Positions 39,930 through 50,254 of a DNA stretch of 64,000 nt are shown piece after piece. Under the pieces are notes generated by a model. It saw only the letters and a list, made by a program, of their open reading frames with translations, searched no databases and had not been told where the DNA came from. The translations under genes were made by a program, and so were the position numbers. Source of the stretch: Bradyrhizobium prioriisuperbiae (GTDB lineage Bacteria; Pseudomonadota; Alphaproteobacteria; Rhizobiales; Xanthobacteraceae); contig NZ_CP135921.1 of assembly GCF_032397745.1 (NCBI RefSeq), forward strand, positions 1,736,001 through 1,800,000, in the 5' to 3' direction. The stretch's first letter is position 1; every line of letters begins with the position of its first letter.

Positions 39930-41267
39930 ATGCGCCGCCTTGTCACACCCCTGCTGGCGTCCGCCGCCATCATCATTGCAGCCGCAGCACCCGCCCGCGC
40001 CGAACTCGACGTCGCCAAACTCAAGACCGCGATCGCGACCTCGCTGGAGGCCGACTATCCCGGGCTCGACGCGCTCTACAAGGACATCCATGCGCATCCG
40101 GAAATCGCCTTCCAGGAGGTGAAGACCGCGGCGAAACTCGCAAGCGAGATGCGCGCGCTCGGCTTCGAGGTGACGGAGGGCATCGGCAAGACCGGCCTGG
40201 TCGCCATCTACAAGAACGGCGACGGCCCGACCATCATGGTGCGCACCGAACTCGACGCGCTGCCGATGGAAGAGAAGACGGGACTTCCCTACGCCAGCCG
40301 CGACAAGACCATCTGGGACGGGCGCGAGACCTTCGTGATGCACAGCTGCGGCCATGACATCCACATGGCGAGCTGGGTCGGCACGGCAAAAACACTGATC
40401 GGCCTCAAGAGCCAGTGGCAGGGCACGCTGATGTTCATCGCCCAGCCCGCGGAAGAGACCGTGTCCGGCGCCAAGGCGATGCTGGCCGACGGCCTGTTCA
40501 CCCGTTTCAAGAAACCCGACTTCGGCTTTGCGCTGCATGACGGCCCGCTGGCCTATGGCCGCATCGGCTATCGCGTCGGCATCGGCTCGTCGAATTCGGA
40601 CTCGCTCTGGATCAGGTTCAGGGGCCGCGGCGGCCATGGCGCGGTGCCGCAGCGAACCATCGACCCGGTGATGATGGCGTCGCGCTTTGTGGTCGACGTG
40701 CAGAGCGTGATCAGCCGCGAGAAGGACCCGACCGAATTCGGCGTGGTCTCGATCGGCGCGATCAATGGCGGCACCGTCGGCAACATCATTCCCGACGACG
40801 TGGTGCTGGAAGGCACCATCCGCTCCTACCGGCCGGAGGTGCGCACCCGGATGATCGCCGGCATCGAGCGCACCGCCAAAGCCGTGGCGGCGATGGCGGA
40901 TGCCCCCGCGCCTGACATCAAGATCATCGAAGGCGCCAAGGCCGTCATCAACGATCCCGCCGTGGTCGGTACCGCGGAGAAGGTGCTGAAAGCCGCGTTC
41001 GGCGACAACTTCCGGGCGGGGCCCGGCGGCACCGCGAGTGAGGATTTTTCCGAATTCATCAATGCCGGCGTGCCGTCGATGTTCTTCAACATCGGGGTCT
41101 ACGAGCCCGAGCGCGTGACTGCTGCGCGCGAGGGAACCGGCCCGGAGCTGCCGGCCAATCACTCGCCGCTGTTCGCGCCGGTGCCGAAACCGACCATCGA
41201 GACCGGGGTGACGGCGATGACACTGGCGGTGCTGAGCGCGTTTGATGGGTACGGGCGGGGGAAGTGA
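39930..41267 (+). CDS. M20-family amidohydrolase, exported
   Basis: This 445-residue zinc-dependent amidohydrolase is of the hippurate/IAA-amino-acid hydrolase type. A signal peptide is clear (MRRLVTPLLASAAIIIAAAA PARA). Metal ligands lie in MHSCGHDIHMA, AQPAEET and near the C-terminus in GGTASEDFSEF. The dimerisation domain (RGRGGHGAVPQRTIDPVMMA) is intact. ATG 39930 is preferred over 39867 because GGGAG is correctly placed and the signal peptide follows. It would hydrolyse N-acyl amino acids in the periplasm; the substrate is unknown. Confidence 0.92.
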   Translation: MRRLVTPLLASAAIIIAAAAPARAELDVAKLKTAIATSLEADYPGLDALYKDIHAHPEIAFQEVKTAAKLASEMRALGFEVTEGIGKTGLVAIYKNGDGPTIMVRTELDALPMEEKTGLPYASRDKTIWDGRETFVMHSCGHDIHMASWVGTAKTLIGLKSQWQGTLMFIAQPAEETVSGAKAMLADGLFTRFKKPDFGFALHDGPLAYGRIGYRVGIGSSNSDSLWIRFRGRGGHGAVPQRTIDPVMMASRFVVDVQSVISREKDPTEFGVVSIGAINGGTVGNIIPDDVVLEGTIRSYRPEVRTRMIAGIERTAKAVAAMADAPAPDIKIIEGAKAVINDPAVVGTAEKVLKAAFGDNFRAGPGGTASEDFSEFINAGVPSMFFNIGVYEPERVTAAREGTGPELPANHSPLFAPVPKPTIETGVTAMTLAVLSAFDGYGRGK

Positions 41268-41421
41268 GACCCTCGGCGACAAAGCGGCGCGCCTTCCTCA
41301 TGCGAATATCGCGGCCGTGGCCATGAACCAGCTCGGCCATTCGGGGGACAGATAGCAGGGCGCCCGGCGCAAGTGCTGCGATGTATCACGGATTTCGGAT
41401 GCGGGGCACGAGGAGCACGCC

Positions 41422-42165
41422 ATGACCGACAGGTCCTACCCCGAGGTCTCGCACAACCCGGATTTTCCGGCGATCCTCATCAGCGGCAGCCCGGCCTACC
41501 AGACGGAGGTCGTGCGCATCCTGGATCATATCCGCGCCCATTCCCGTATCGGCGCCTTCATCATCGACAGCATCCTGCTCAACGCCGATCGCAACGAGGG
41601 CCTGCGCATCCACACCCGCCGCCATCGGCCGCATGATCAACGCACCGCGGCCACCACCTCGCGCATCACCGGCGCGCCGCGCGGCAACGCGGCCGACCCC
41701 ATGGCGCACCCACGCGGCGGCGCCGCGCCGACCATCGCTTTCGACCCGTTCGAATGGGAGGGACTCGGCGCCCGCCTACCCGACGCCCGCGACGAGGTGC
41801 TGATGCATGAGCTGGTGCACTGCTACATGGTGCAGCGAGGGATCTCGAGCGGCCAACGCCTCGCCGGATCGGGACCCCTGGGCTGGCTCGGCTCGTCCGA
41901 CGATGTGTACGCGGTGCTGGTGACGAATGTGTATCTCTCGGAATGCGGCCGATCCGGCCTAATCCACCAGCGGCGCGATCCGCGGCGCGCGCCGTTCGAC
42001 CGCCGCAACAGCCAGAGCATTGCCGTGGATCCGCAATTCCGCCCTTACTTCACCTCGCTTGCACGGCACGCTCCAGCGCTCGACCACGCGCTGCACCGGA
42101 TCAAGACCGAGTTCAATCCGTGGATTCTGCATCCGGAACAGCCGATCGATATCTATGATCTGTGA
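41422..42165 (+). CDS. M91-like zinc metallopeptidase, copy 2
   Basis: This 247-residue paralogue of the product of 16333-17088 has HELVH at 129-133 (LMHELVHCYMVQRGISS). Shared segments include HSRIG near 41, DPFEW near 108 and a common end (PRFRPFFTALASHAP / PQFRPYFTSLARHAP … FNPW). Overall the pair is clearly homologous but well diverged. There is no signal peptide. GAGGA precedes the ATG. It lies between an M20 gene and obgE, in otherwise core surroundings. The target is unknown. Confidence 0.7.
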   Translation: MTDRSYPEVSHNPDFPAILISGSPAYQTEVVRILDHIRAHSRIGAFIIDSILLNADRNEGLRIHTRRHRPHDQRTAATTSRITGAPRGNAADPMAHPRGGAAPTIAFDPFEWEGLGARLPDARDEVLMHELVHCYMVQRGISSGQRLAGSGPLGWLGSSDDVYAVLVTNVYLSECGRSGLIHQRRDPRRAPFDRRNSQSIAVDPQFRPYFTSLARHAPALDHALHRIKTEFNPWILHPEQPIDIYDL

Positions 42166-42236
42166 ACCTCCTTCGCCCGGCGCGTTTCGGAGGGCAGGCC
42201 CCTCCGGAGACCCCTTTTTCACGCCAGTAAACCTAG

Positions 42237-43319
<1,083 letters not shown>

Positions 43320-43331
43320 GCTTTTTCAAAG

Positions 43332-43393
43332 TAGCCCGCATGAGCGCAGCGACATGCGGGAAACCCGGGTGTCGCTTCGCTCACCCGGGCTAC
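43332..43393. repeat. GTAGCCCGCATGAGCG-type dispersed repeat
   Basis: GTAGCCCGCATGAGCGCAGC…GACATGCGGG followed by AAACCCGGGTGTCGCTTCGC…TCACCCGGGCTACG forms two facing hairpins. A similar unit is at 44014-44095 and a relative at 63547-63625. Confidence 0.85.
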
Positions 43394-43418
43394 GCTGTGT
43401 TCTCGCCGGTAAATTTCC

Positions 43419-43973
43419 TCACTCCGCAATCGAACGAATGACCCGCGCCGGATTTCCGCCGACAAGGGTGTTCGGTGGAACGTCTTTGGTAACAACTGCT
43501 CCCGCCGCGACAACCGAATTCTCGCCGACCGTAACGCCACCGATGATGGTCACACCTGCTGCGATCCAGACGTTTCGCTCGATCACGATGGGCGCGGCGG
43601 TGACGCCGGCGCGGCGCTGGGAGGGCTGCAGGGGATGGCCTGACGTGATGAGGCTCACATTCGGCCCGATCATCACATCGTCGGCAATGTCGAGACCGCC
43701 AAGGTCATAGAACGTGCAGTTCTGATTGATGAAGACATTGCGCCCGACACGGATATCGGGCCCACCGGTGGTGTAGAATGGCGGGATCAGCAGGAAGCTG
43801 TCGTCCACCGCCTTGCCGATCAGATCTCTGAACACGGCGCGGATGTCAGCCGCATCGTTGTATGTCAACCGGTTGAGCGTGGCTGTGAGCGCCATCGCCC
43901 GCTTGACGTTCGCCGTCATGGCCGCCGATTCCGGCGTTCGCCGGGGGATGAGCCGGGTGCGATCGTTGGCCAT
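43419..43973 (-). CDS. Sugar O-acetyltransferase (maltose/galactoside/nodulation LbH type)
   Basis: This 184-residue acetyltransferase has a left-handed beta-helix of hexapeptide repeats (NVFINQNCTFYDLGGLDIAD … IGPNVSLITSGHP … IERNVWIAAGVTIIGGVTVG), matching the Maa/LacA/NodL group. It transfers acetyl from acetyl-CoA to a sugar hydroxyl. The start at 43973 (MANDRTRLIPRRTPES) follows AAGGA. It has no operon partner. Confidence 0.92.
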   Translation of the reverse strand: MANDRTRLIPRRTPESAAMTANVKRAMALTATLNRLTYNDAADIRAVFRDLIGKAVDDSFLLIPPFYTTGGPDIRVGRNVFINQNCTFYDLGGLDIADDVMIGPNVSLITSGHPLQPSQRRAGVTAAPIVIERNVWIAAGVTIIGGVTVGENSVVAAGAVVTKDVPPNTLVGGNPARVIRSIAE

Positions 43974-44013
43974 TGGTGATTGTCCTTCGGGCGGGGATTC
44001 GCTGAATGTAGCA

Positions 44014-44153
44014 AGTAGCCCGCATGAGCGCAGCAATATGCGGGGGCGCCCTCACCTGAAACCCGGGTGTCGCTACGCTCACCCGGGCTACGTCGCTACG
44101 ACGAGCGCCGCAAAGACGTGGATGCTGACAGCGACTCGGCTGCGCCGAGTCGC
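44014..44153. repeat. Dispersed repeat plus GCGACT palindrome
   Basis: 44014-44095 repeats the 43332 unit (TAGCCCGCATGAGCGCAGCA … CACCCGGGCTACG). 44131-44140 GCGACTCGGC, TGC, 44144-44153 GCCGAGTCGC is a member of the small palindrome family. This occupies the 43974-44222 spacer. Confidence 0.85.
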
Positions 44154-44222
44154 TGAGCACAAGGCCGGGCATGACGGAGAAAATCAATAAACGCGGAACA
44201 CGTGGGACGCGAAGCAGCGCCC

Positions 44223-44978
44223 CTAATCCTTCACCCCGTACCGGTGCAAATCATTGCCGTGCGTATCCAGCCACTTCTTGGCGCGTTCGGTGGCCGGGCA
44301 GATGCGTTCGACCATGCGCCAGAAGCGCGCCGAGTGGTTCATCTCGACGAGATGCGCCACTTCATGGGCGGCGAGATAGTCCAGCACATAGGCCGGCGCC
44401 AGGATCAGCCGCCAGGAGAACGACAGCGCACCCGCGGAGGTGCAGGAGCCCCAGCGGCTCGACTGGTCGCGGATGGTGATGCGCTTGACCTTGACGCCGA
44501 GTTCCTCGGCATAGGCGAGCGACGCCTTTGCAAGATCCTTGCGCGCCTCGCGCTTGAGGAAATCGTGCACGCGGCGGTCGACGTGCGCGAGGCCGCCGGC
44601 AACGCAGAGAATCTTTTCGCCGCTGTCGCGCGTCTCGGCCCACACCGTGCCGCGTTCGCCGGCGCGATGTACGATGCGATGCGGATTGCTGCGCAAGGGA
44701 ACCGTCATGCCGGCGGAAAATGGAACCGCTTTGGGCAACCCGCCGAGACGCGCGGCGATCCAGGCGCCATGACGCTGCGCGAAGTCCTTGGCGTCGGCGA
44801 TATTGCCACGCGGCGGCATGGTGAGAATGGCTTCACGGTCGCTGGGATGAATACGCAACGTGTAGCGACGCGCGCGGCGATGACGCCGCAATCGCACCGA
44901 ATAGATTCCAGAGCCGAACCGCACCAGAATAGAGTGTGGCTCGGCCGGGCGCCGATAGAGAAGTGCACGAAAGGCCAT
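44223..44978 (-). CDS. YgjP-like metallopeptidase (DUF45)
   Basis: This 251-residue protein has the DUF45/YgjP signature RWGSCTSAGALSFSWRLILA and the zinc motif HEVAH at 205-209 with a third histidine at 215 (LVEMNHSARFW). It is related to SprT/WLM metallopeptidases; the YgjP group is uncharacterised. The start is uncertain: 44978 (MAFRALLYRR) gives the usual length, but no good ribosome-binding site is visible and the frame is open to 45095. Confidence 0.88.
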   Translation of the reverse strand: MAFRALLYRRPAEPHSILVRFGSGIYSVRLRRHRRARRYTLRIHPSDREAILTMPPRGNIADAKDFAQRHGAWIAARLGGLPKAVPFSAGMTVPLRSNPHRIVHRAGERGTVWAETRDSGEKILCVAGGLAHVDRRVHDFLKREARKDLAKASLAYAEELGVKVKRITIRDQSSRWGSCTSAGALSFSWRLILAPAYVLDYLAAHEVAHLVEMNHSARFWRMVERICPATERAKKWLDTHGNDLHRYGVKD

Positions 44979-45088
44979 GTCGGAGAGTCCCAGGTCGAGA
45001 TTTTCGACCTGACTCTGCCACATCCGCAGCCACGACAATTTCTCGGCACAGAAACAAACCATTTGCCCAACATATAGAAGAGCTTGTG

Positions 45089-45170
45089 GAGTCATCTCCC
45101 AGATCGAGGGTCTCGGAACCGGATTAAAGATTCATTACTAGGGTTCCGAGACCCCCCGATCGAATGACTC
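45089..45170. repeat. Large imperfect hairpin
   Basis: GGGTCTCGGAACC (45108-45120) and GGTTCCGAGACCC (45142-45154) are perfect 13-bp arms, extended by GATCG/CGATC (45102-45106 / 45157-45161) and GAGTCAT/ATGACTC (45089-45095 / 45164-45170). It lies between phaZ (ending at 45298) and the YgjP-like gene on the same strand. It could end the phaZ transcript, though no T-run follows. Confidence 0.85.
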
Positions 45171-45297
45171 TTGATTCATCCGATAGCCGCATTTGATATC
45201 ATGATTCTGGCAGCTGAATCAAAGGTTTATGGCGGATTGCGGTGGCGATCCACGTTCAGGGCCTATTTGCTGGAAAAATCGCGATTTCGGTAATCGG

Positions 45298-46632
45298 CTA
45301 CTCCGCAGCCGCTGCCGTCGGGGCAACCGCCGCCTTGCCGTGCGCCGAGGAAACCATGAAATCGGAGATGCGCGGCAGGATCTCCGAGCGGAAGCGCGAG
45401 CCGTTGAACACGCCGTAATGTCCGACGCCCTTTTGCACATAGTGCACCCGGCGATCCATCGGAATCGAACTGCAGAGACGATGCGTCGCCTCGGTCTGAC
45501 CCAGTCCGGAGATATCGTCGTGCTCGCCTTCCACCGTCATCAGCGCAATGCGCTCGACCTTGGAGGGATCGACCGTCTCGCCGCGGTGTTTCATCTCGCC
45601 CTTCGGCAGCAGATGACGCACGAACACGTAGTCGACGGTCTGCAGATAGAACTCGGCGGTGAGATCCATGACCGCGAGATACTCGTCATAGAACTGGACA
45701 TGCTTGTCGACGAGATCGCCGTCGCCCTTCACCAGATTGGCGAACAAATTCTTGTGCGCATCGACATGGCGGTCGAGGTTCATGCTGATGAAGCCGTTGA
45801 GCTGCAGGAAGCCCGGATAGACATCGCGCATGAAACCAGGATGCGGGAACGGCACCTTGGTGATGACATGGCCGCGGAACCAGTCCATGCCGCGCTCTTC
45901 CGCGAGCTTGTTCACCGCGGTTGGATTGCTGCGGGTGTCGATCGGACCGCCCATCAGTGTCATCGAAATCGGAACCAGCGGATCCTTGTTGGCTTCCATC
46001 ACCGAGGCCGCCACCAGCACCGGCACCGAGGGCTGGCAGACAGCGACGACGTGCACGTTGCCGAGCGCATGCAGCATCTCGATGACGTAATCGACATAGT
46101 CTTCCAAATCGAAACGGCCGGCGGACATCGGCACCATGCGCGCATCGGCCCAGTCGGTGATGTAGACGTCATGGCCCGGCAGGAAGCCTTCCACCGTGCC
46201 GCGCAGCAGTGTGGCGTAGTGGCCGGACATCGGCGCCACCAGCAGCACGCGCGGCTGCGGATAGCGCAGCGGCTTGGTCAGCTTGCGCTTGAAATGCAGC
46301 AGGCGGCAGAACGGTTTCTCCCACACCGTCTCGACTTCGACCGGCACGCGCATGCCATTGACTTCGGTGGTGTCGAGGCCCCACTCCGGCTTGCCGTAAC
46401 GACGCGTGGTGCGCTCGAACACTTCACAGGCGGCCGCGATCGACTTGCCGACCTGGGTGTGCGCCCACGGATTGAAGGGATTGGAGAACATCAGCTTGGT
46501 GGCGTCGAACATCGCGCGCGCTGGATTGAGCGAGGACTGCCCCATCTCGTACATCCAGTACATCGGCGTGGTCAGCGCAGGGCTGTCCTCGGCGGGAAGT
46601 TCCGGCGCGCCGCCAAATTCGCCAATCGGCAT
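45298..46632 (-). CDS. phaZ: Intracellular polyhydroxyalkanoate depolymerase
   Basis: This 444-residue enzyme mobilises stored poly-3-hydroxybutyrate. It matches the PhaZ1 type, in which a cysteine replaces serine as nucleophile: C199 in VVAVCQPSVPVL. The PHB_depo C-terminal region (MTVEGEHDDISGLGQTEATH) carries the other catalytic residues, and GVGHYGVFNGSRFR the likely histidine. The length and ends are normal. It is a single gene with a probable downstream hairpin at 45089-45170. Confidence 0.95.
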   Translation of the reverse strand: MPIGEFGGAPELPAEDSPALTTPMYWMYEMGQSSLNPARAMFDATKLMFSNPFNPWAHTQVGKSIAAACEVFERTTRRYGKPEWGLDTTEVNGMRVPVEVETVWEKPFCRLLHFKRKLTKPLRYPQPRVLLVAPMSGHYATLLRGTVEGFLPGHDVYITDWADARMVPMSAGRFDLEDYVDYVIEMLHALGNVHVVAVCQPSVPVLVAASVMEANKDPLVPISMTLMGGPIDTRSNPTAVNKLAEERGMDWFRGHVITKVPFPHPGFMRDVYPGFLQLNGFISMNLDRHVDAHKNLFANLVKGDGDLVDKHVQFYDEYLAVMDLTAEFYLQTVDYVFVRHLLPKGEMKHRGETVDPSKVERIALMTVEGEHDDISGLGQTEATHRLCSSIPMDRRVHYVQKGVGHYGVFNGSRFRSEILPRISDFMVSSAHGKAAVAPTAAAAE

Positions 46633-46813
46633 AGTGTCCCTCGAAATCCATTGTTGCGACGCGGAAAGTGTCTGTTGAATGACACCTCGTCAATGCCGAA
46701 TTCGAACTAAGGGCGGATATGGTGGAAATCTATGCTAACCGCGGCCCCTGCCTCAGCTTTGATCTTTCGGCACTTTTTGCGAAGGCGAGCCGGGTCCCGC
46801 CTCGCTGGAAGCG

Positions 46814-47638
46814 CTATTCCCCGGTCTGGACCAGCGAGCCATTGTCCCGGGCGCTGTTCAAAAGCAGCAAAAACGCCCCGATCGAGGCCGAAAACAGCGC
46901 CAGATTGATGATCAGGGCCTGAATCATCAGGTCGGCCCGGAATACGTGATCGATCAGCACCGCCCGCATGCCCTCGAATACGTAAGTGGGCGGCAGGCAC
47001 CAGGCGAGGACCTGCAGCCAGCCCGGCAACACCGCCACCGGATAATACACGCAGGTCAAAGGCAGCAGCACGAACATCAGCGTCCAGGCGAGGCCCTCGG
47101 CGCCCATGCCATTGCGCAGCACTAGGCCCGAGGCGATCAGGCCGAACGACCATGAGGTGAAGATCAGGTTGGCGAAGAACGCCACCAGCGCGATGCCGAG
47201 GCCATAGAAGTTGAAACCGAAAAAGCCGATCGCCATCAATGTCATCGGGATCACGCCGATGGCGAGGCGGATGATGCTCATGATCATCAGCGACAGCACG
47301 AACTCGCTGACCTTGAGCGGGCTCATCATCAGGTTGCCGAGATTGCGCGACCACATCTCTTCCAGGAACGACATCGAGAAGCCGAGCTGTCCCCGAAACA
47401 AAATGTCCCACAGGATCACCGCGCCGATGAAGGTGCCGCCGGCGACCGCGAAGAAGCCGGAGTTCTGCGAGATGTAGGCCTGCGAGAAGCCCCAGGTGAT
47501 CAGTGTCAGCGCCGGCCAGTAGATCAGTTCCAAGAGCCGCGGCCATGACGACGTCAGCAGATACCAGTGCCGCAGCAGCATCGCGCCAACGCGATGCGGG
47601 GCGATGCCGAACACAAGGGAACGTGGCACACGGCTCAT
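46814..47638 (-). CDS. ABC-2 type transporter permease
   Basis: This 274-residue membrane protein has about six helices and belongs to the ABC-2 exporter permeases (for example WSRNLGNLMMSPLKVSEFVL and GLASGLVLRNGMGAEG-like segments). The start at 47638 overlaps the ATPase stop by 4 bases (ATGA), so the two form an exporter. The longer frame to 47776 would overlap the ATPase heavily. The exported substrate is unknown. Confidence 0.9.
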   Translation of the reverse strand: MSRVPRSLVFGIAPHRVGAMLLRHWYLLTSSWPRLLELIYWPALTLITWGFSQAYISQNSGFFAVAGGTFIGAVILWDILFRGQLGFSMSFLEEMWSRNLGNLMMSPLKVSEFVLSLMIMSIIRLAIGVIPMTLMAIGFFGFNFYGLGIALVAFFANLIFTSWSFGLIASGLVLRNGMGAEGLAWTLMFVLLPLTCVYYPVAVLPGWLQVLAWCLPPTYVFEGMRAVLIDHVFRADLMIQALIINLALFSASIGAFLLLLNSARDNGSLVQTGE

Positions 47639-48426
47639 GACGCCGCCACTCCGCGTCCGCGCGCGACATCGAGGAAGACCTCTTCGAGATTGTCGCGGTT
47701 GTAGCGCGTCATGATCTTGGCCGGGCTGTCGTCGTCCTCGATGCGGCCCCGTTTCATGATGATGACGCGATCGCACAGGCGCTCCACCTCCAGCATGTTG
47801 TGCGACGCCAGCAGGATCGTCGCGCCGGCAGTTTTGCGATAATTTTCCAGATGGGCGCGAATCCAGTCGGCGGTGTCGGGATCGAGCGACGCGGTGGGCT
47901 CGTCCAGCAGCAGCAGTTCCGGGCGGTTGATCAGCGCCTTCGCCAGCGCCACGCGGGTTTTCTGCCCCGACGACAGCTTGCCGCTGGGACGATCGAGAAA
48001 ATCGGTGAGATCGAAATCCGACGCCAGTTCGGCGATCCGCGCGCGCAGATTGCCGACCGCATAGAGCCGGCCGAACACCGAGAGATTCTGCCGCACCGTC
48101 AGCCGCATCGGCATGTCCACATAAGGGCTTTCGAAATTCATCCGCCCCCGCACCTGGTCGCTGTGCTCGGGCATAGCGAGATCCAGCACCCGGACCCGCC
48201 CTGACGTCGGCCGCACCAGCCCCATGATCATGGCAATGGTGGTGGTCTTGCCGGCGCCGTTGCCGCCCAGGAGACCGGTGACCGAGCCGCGCGGAATTGT
48301 GAAGGATATGCCATCGACCGCGCGGGTGGCCTTGTAGACCTTGGCCAGCTCAACGACGTCGATCGCAGCGCCATCCGTGCGCGCGGCGGCCGGTGATGCG
48401 AGGGGGGCGGGCTGGTGGATGGTCAT
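47635..48426 (-). CDS. ABC transporter ATP-binding protein (exporter)
   Basis: The ATPase of the exporter with the adjacent ABC-2 permease. Walker A is GGNGAGKTT (about 54-62), the signature is LSSGQKTR and Walker B LLLLDEPTASLD; SHNM supplies the H-loop. The signature has S for the first G (LSSGQ), which occurs in exporters. The start is uncertain: ATG 48426 (MTIHQPAPLA) and ATG 48444 are both possible and neither has a strong ribosome-binding site. Confidence 0.92.
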   Translation of the reverse strand: MTIHQPAPLASPAAARTDGAAIDVVELAKVYKATRAVDGISFTIPRGSVTGLLGGNGAGKTTTIAMIMGLVRPTSGRVRVLDLAMPEHSDQVRGRMNFESPYVDMPMRLTVRQNLSVFGRLYAVGNLRARIAELASDFDLTDFLDRPSGKLSSGQKTRVALAKALINRPELLLLDEPTASLDPDTADWIRAHLENYRKTAGATILLASHNMLEVERLCDRVIIMKRGRIEDDDSPAKIMTRYNRDNLEEVFLDVARGRGVAAS

Positions 48427-48556
48427 GCCCGTTTCTTGAGCCATCGCGGAATGAATCGCAAGATTTGCGGCTGATTCAGCCGTGCAGAGCAGGTCGGACG
48501 GTGCGGCGCACAAAGGGGCCCGCATGAGCGATGGGAAATGATGCATCTCGTCACTC

Positions 48557-48721
48557 TCAGTGTCATCGCCCGGCTTGACCGGGCGATCCAGTAACCGGGG
48601 TATCCATGATGTGACGAGGAGCCAACAAAAACGCGACCAACACTTGCCCGTTTCGACTTCCTCGGTTCTCCCATCAGCCTCATCGCCTACTGGGTCCCCC
48701 GGTCAAGCCGGGGGACGACAC
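48557..48721. repeat. Composite palindromic repeat (REP pair)
   Basis: AGTGTCATCGCCCGGCTTGA…CCGGGCGATCCAGTA at 48559-48592 and TACTGGGTCCCCCGGTCAAG…CCGGGGGACGACAC at 48688-48722 are in inverted orientation. They occupy the 48427-48818 spacer ahead of the regB homologue; no gene is seen there. Confidence 0.85.
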
Positions 48722-48818
48722 GGAGTGTGGAGATGCACCTCAACACACCATGCCCCGACACATCCATGCGTCATCAGCGCAATTTGTCCTCCCTCCCCCG
48801 CATCGCTATGGTCCCCGC

Positions 48819-50144
48819 ATGACCGACACCACCGTTCCTGAATTCCGTTATCACCGCCGTTTCGTTCGTCTCGACACCATCCTGCGGCTGCGCTGGCTGG
48901 CCGTGCTGGGGCAGCTGGCCGCGATCTTCATCGTGGCGCAGGGGCTCGAGTTCGACGTGCCGATCATCCCCTGCGTGGCGGTGATCGCGTTCTCCGCCAT
49001 TCTCAATCTGTCGCTGCAGATCGCCTTCAATCCGCGGCAGCAGCTGCAGCCGATCTATGCGGCGGCGCTGCTGGCGCTCAACATTGCGGAACTGGCGGGG
49101 CTGCTGTTCCTCACCGGCGGCCTGCAGAACCCGTTCTCGTTCCTGTTCCTGGCGCCGGTGCTGATCTCGGCCACCGCCCTGACCACGCGGCTGACACTGG
49201 CGCTGGGACTTCTGGCCATCGCCTGCGCCACCGCACTGGGCTTTGTGCACATGCCGCTGCCGTGGAACAGCGACGAGCCGCTGGCGCTGCCACCGATCTA
49301 CATGACGGCGGTGTGGCTTTCGATCGTGCTGGCGATCGGCGTCACCAGCCTCTACACCTTCCAGGTCACCGATGAAGCGAGCAAGCTTTCCGACGCGCTG
49401 GCCGCCACCGAACTGGTGCTGGCGCGCGAGCAACATCTGACCCAGCTCGACGGCCTCGCCGCCGCCGCCGCGCACGAACTGGGAACGCCGCTCGCGACCA
49501 TTTTCCTGATCTCGCGGGAGCTGGAAAAAACCATCGATCCGACAAACCCGTTGGCCGGCGAACTGAAAACCCTCGGCGAGCAGGCCAAACGCTGCCGCGA
49601 CATCCTGGCCAAGCTGACGCAGCTGTCGTCCAGCGGCGCGCCGTTCGACCAGATGCGGCTCTCCACCCTAATCGAGGAATCGGTGGCACCGCATCGCGAC
49701 TTCGGCATCACCATCAAGGTGCGGATCGCGGTGGCCGGAACCACCGAGCCGGTGGGCAAGCGCAATCCGGCGATCCTCTACGGCGTCGGCAACATCCTGG
49801 AAAACGCCGTCGACTTCGCCAGGGAGACGGTGGAGGTGAATGCATGGTGGAACGCAGACACCGTGGAGATCGAAATTTCCGACGATGGCCCAGGCATTGC
49901 GCCTGACATGCTCAAGCGCATCGGCGAGCCTTATCTGTCGCGGCGGCCGACGCTGGAGGAGGAGCAGAAGCAGCATGGCGGGCTCGGGCTCGGCATCTTC
50001 ATCGCCCGGACGCTGCTGGAACGCACCGGCGCCAAGATCAAATTCAGCAACCGGCCGTTTCCCGATCACGGCGCGGTGGCGCATATTTCATGGCCGCGCG
50101 ATCGTTTTGAAACCTCGGAAACCCCAGAAAATGCAATAGCTTAG
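48819..50144 (+). CDS. regB: Redox-sensing histidine kinase, ActS/PrrB/RegB family
   Basis: This 441-residue membrane kinase reports respiratory redox state. Six hydrophobic helices occupy about 25-180, with the quinone-binding heptapeptide GGLQNPF at 100-106. The phosphorylated H219 is in AAAAHELGTPLATI. C259, in EQAKRCRDIL exactly 40 residues later, corresponds to the redox-active cysteine of Rhodobacter RegB. N, G1 (DDGPGI) and G2 (GGLGLGIFIA) boxes are intact. The response regulator follows at 50255. In Bradyrhizobium the pair is called RegSR and controls fixR-nifA and other redox genes. Confidence 0.95.
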   Translation: MTDTTVPEFRYHRRFVRLDTILRLRWLAVLGQLAAIFIVAQGLEFDVPIIPCVAVIAFSAILNLSLQIAFNPRQQLQPIYAAALLALNIAELAGLLFLTGGLQNPFSFLFLAPVLISATALTTRLTLALGLLAIACATALGFVHMPLPWNSDEPLALPPIYMTAVWLSIVLAIGVTSLYTFQVTDEASKLSDALAATELVLAREQHLTQLDGLAAAAAHELGTPLATIFLISRELEKTIDPTNPLAGELKTLGEQAKRCRDILAKLTQLSSSGAPFDQMRLSTLIEESVAPHRDFGITIKVRIAVAGTTEPVGKRNPAILYGVGNILENAVDFARETVEVNAWWNADTVEIEISDDGPGIAPDMLKRIGEPYLSRRPTLEEEQKQHGGLGLGIFIARTLLERTGAKIKFSNRPFPDHGAVAHISWPRDRFETSETPENAIA

Positions 50145-50254
50145 ACCTGCGGCGGTTATGCCGCAGGCGGTTCCACCTGACATCACCTTGGCAGCAGAGA
50201 CAGCACAAGCCATATCTTTGCAGTTGAGGTAGGATGGAAGAAGGAAATCACCAC

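Noticed and set aside
39795..41282. 495-codon frame antisense to the M20 amidohydrolase
   Set aside because: The M20 protein has a signal peptide and full metal motifs; the antisense frame is a shadow.
45229..46710. 493-codon frame antisense to phaZ
   Set aside because: His-rich composition typical of antisense frames in GC-rich DNA; phaZ is certain.
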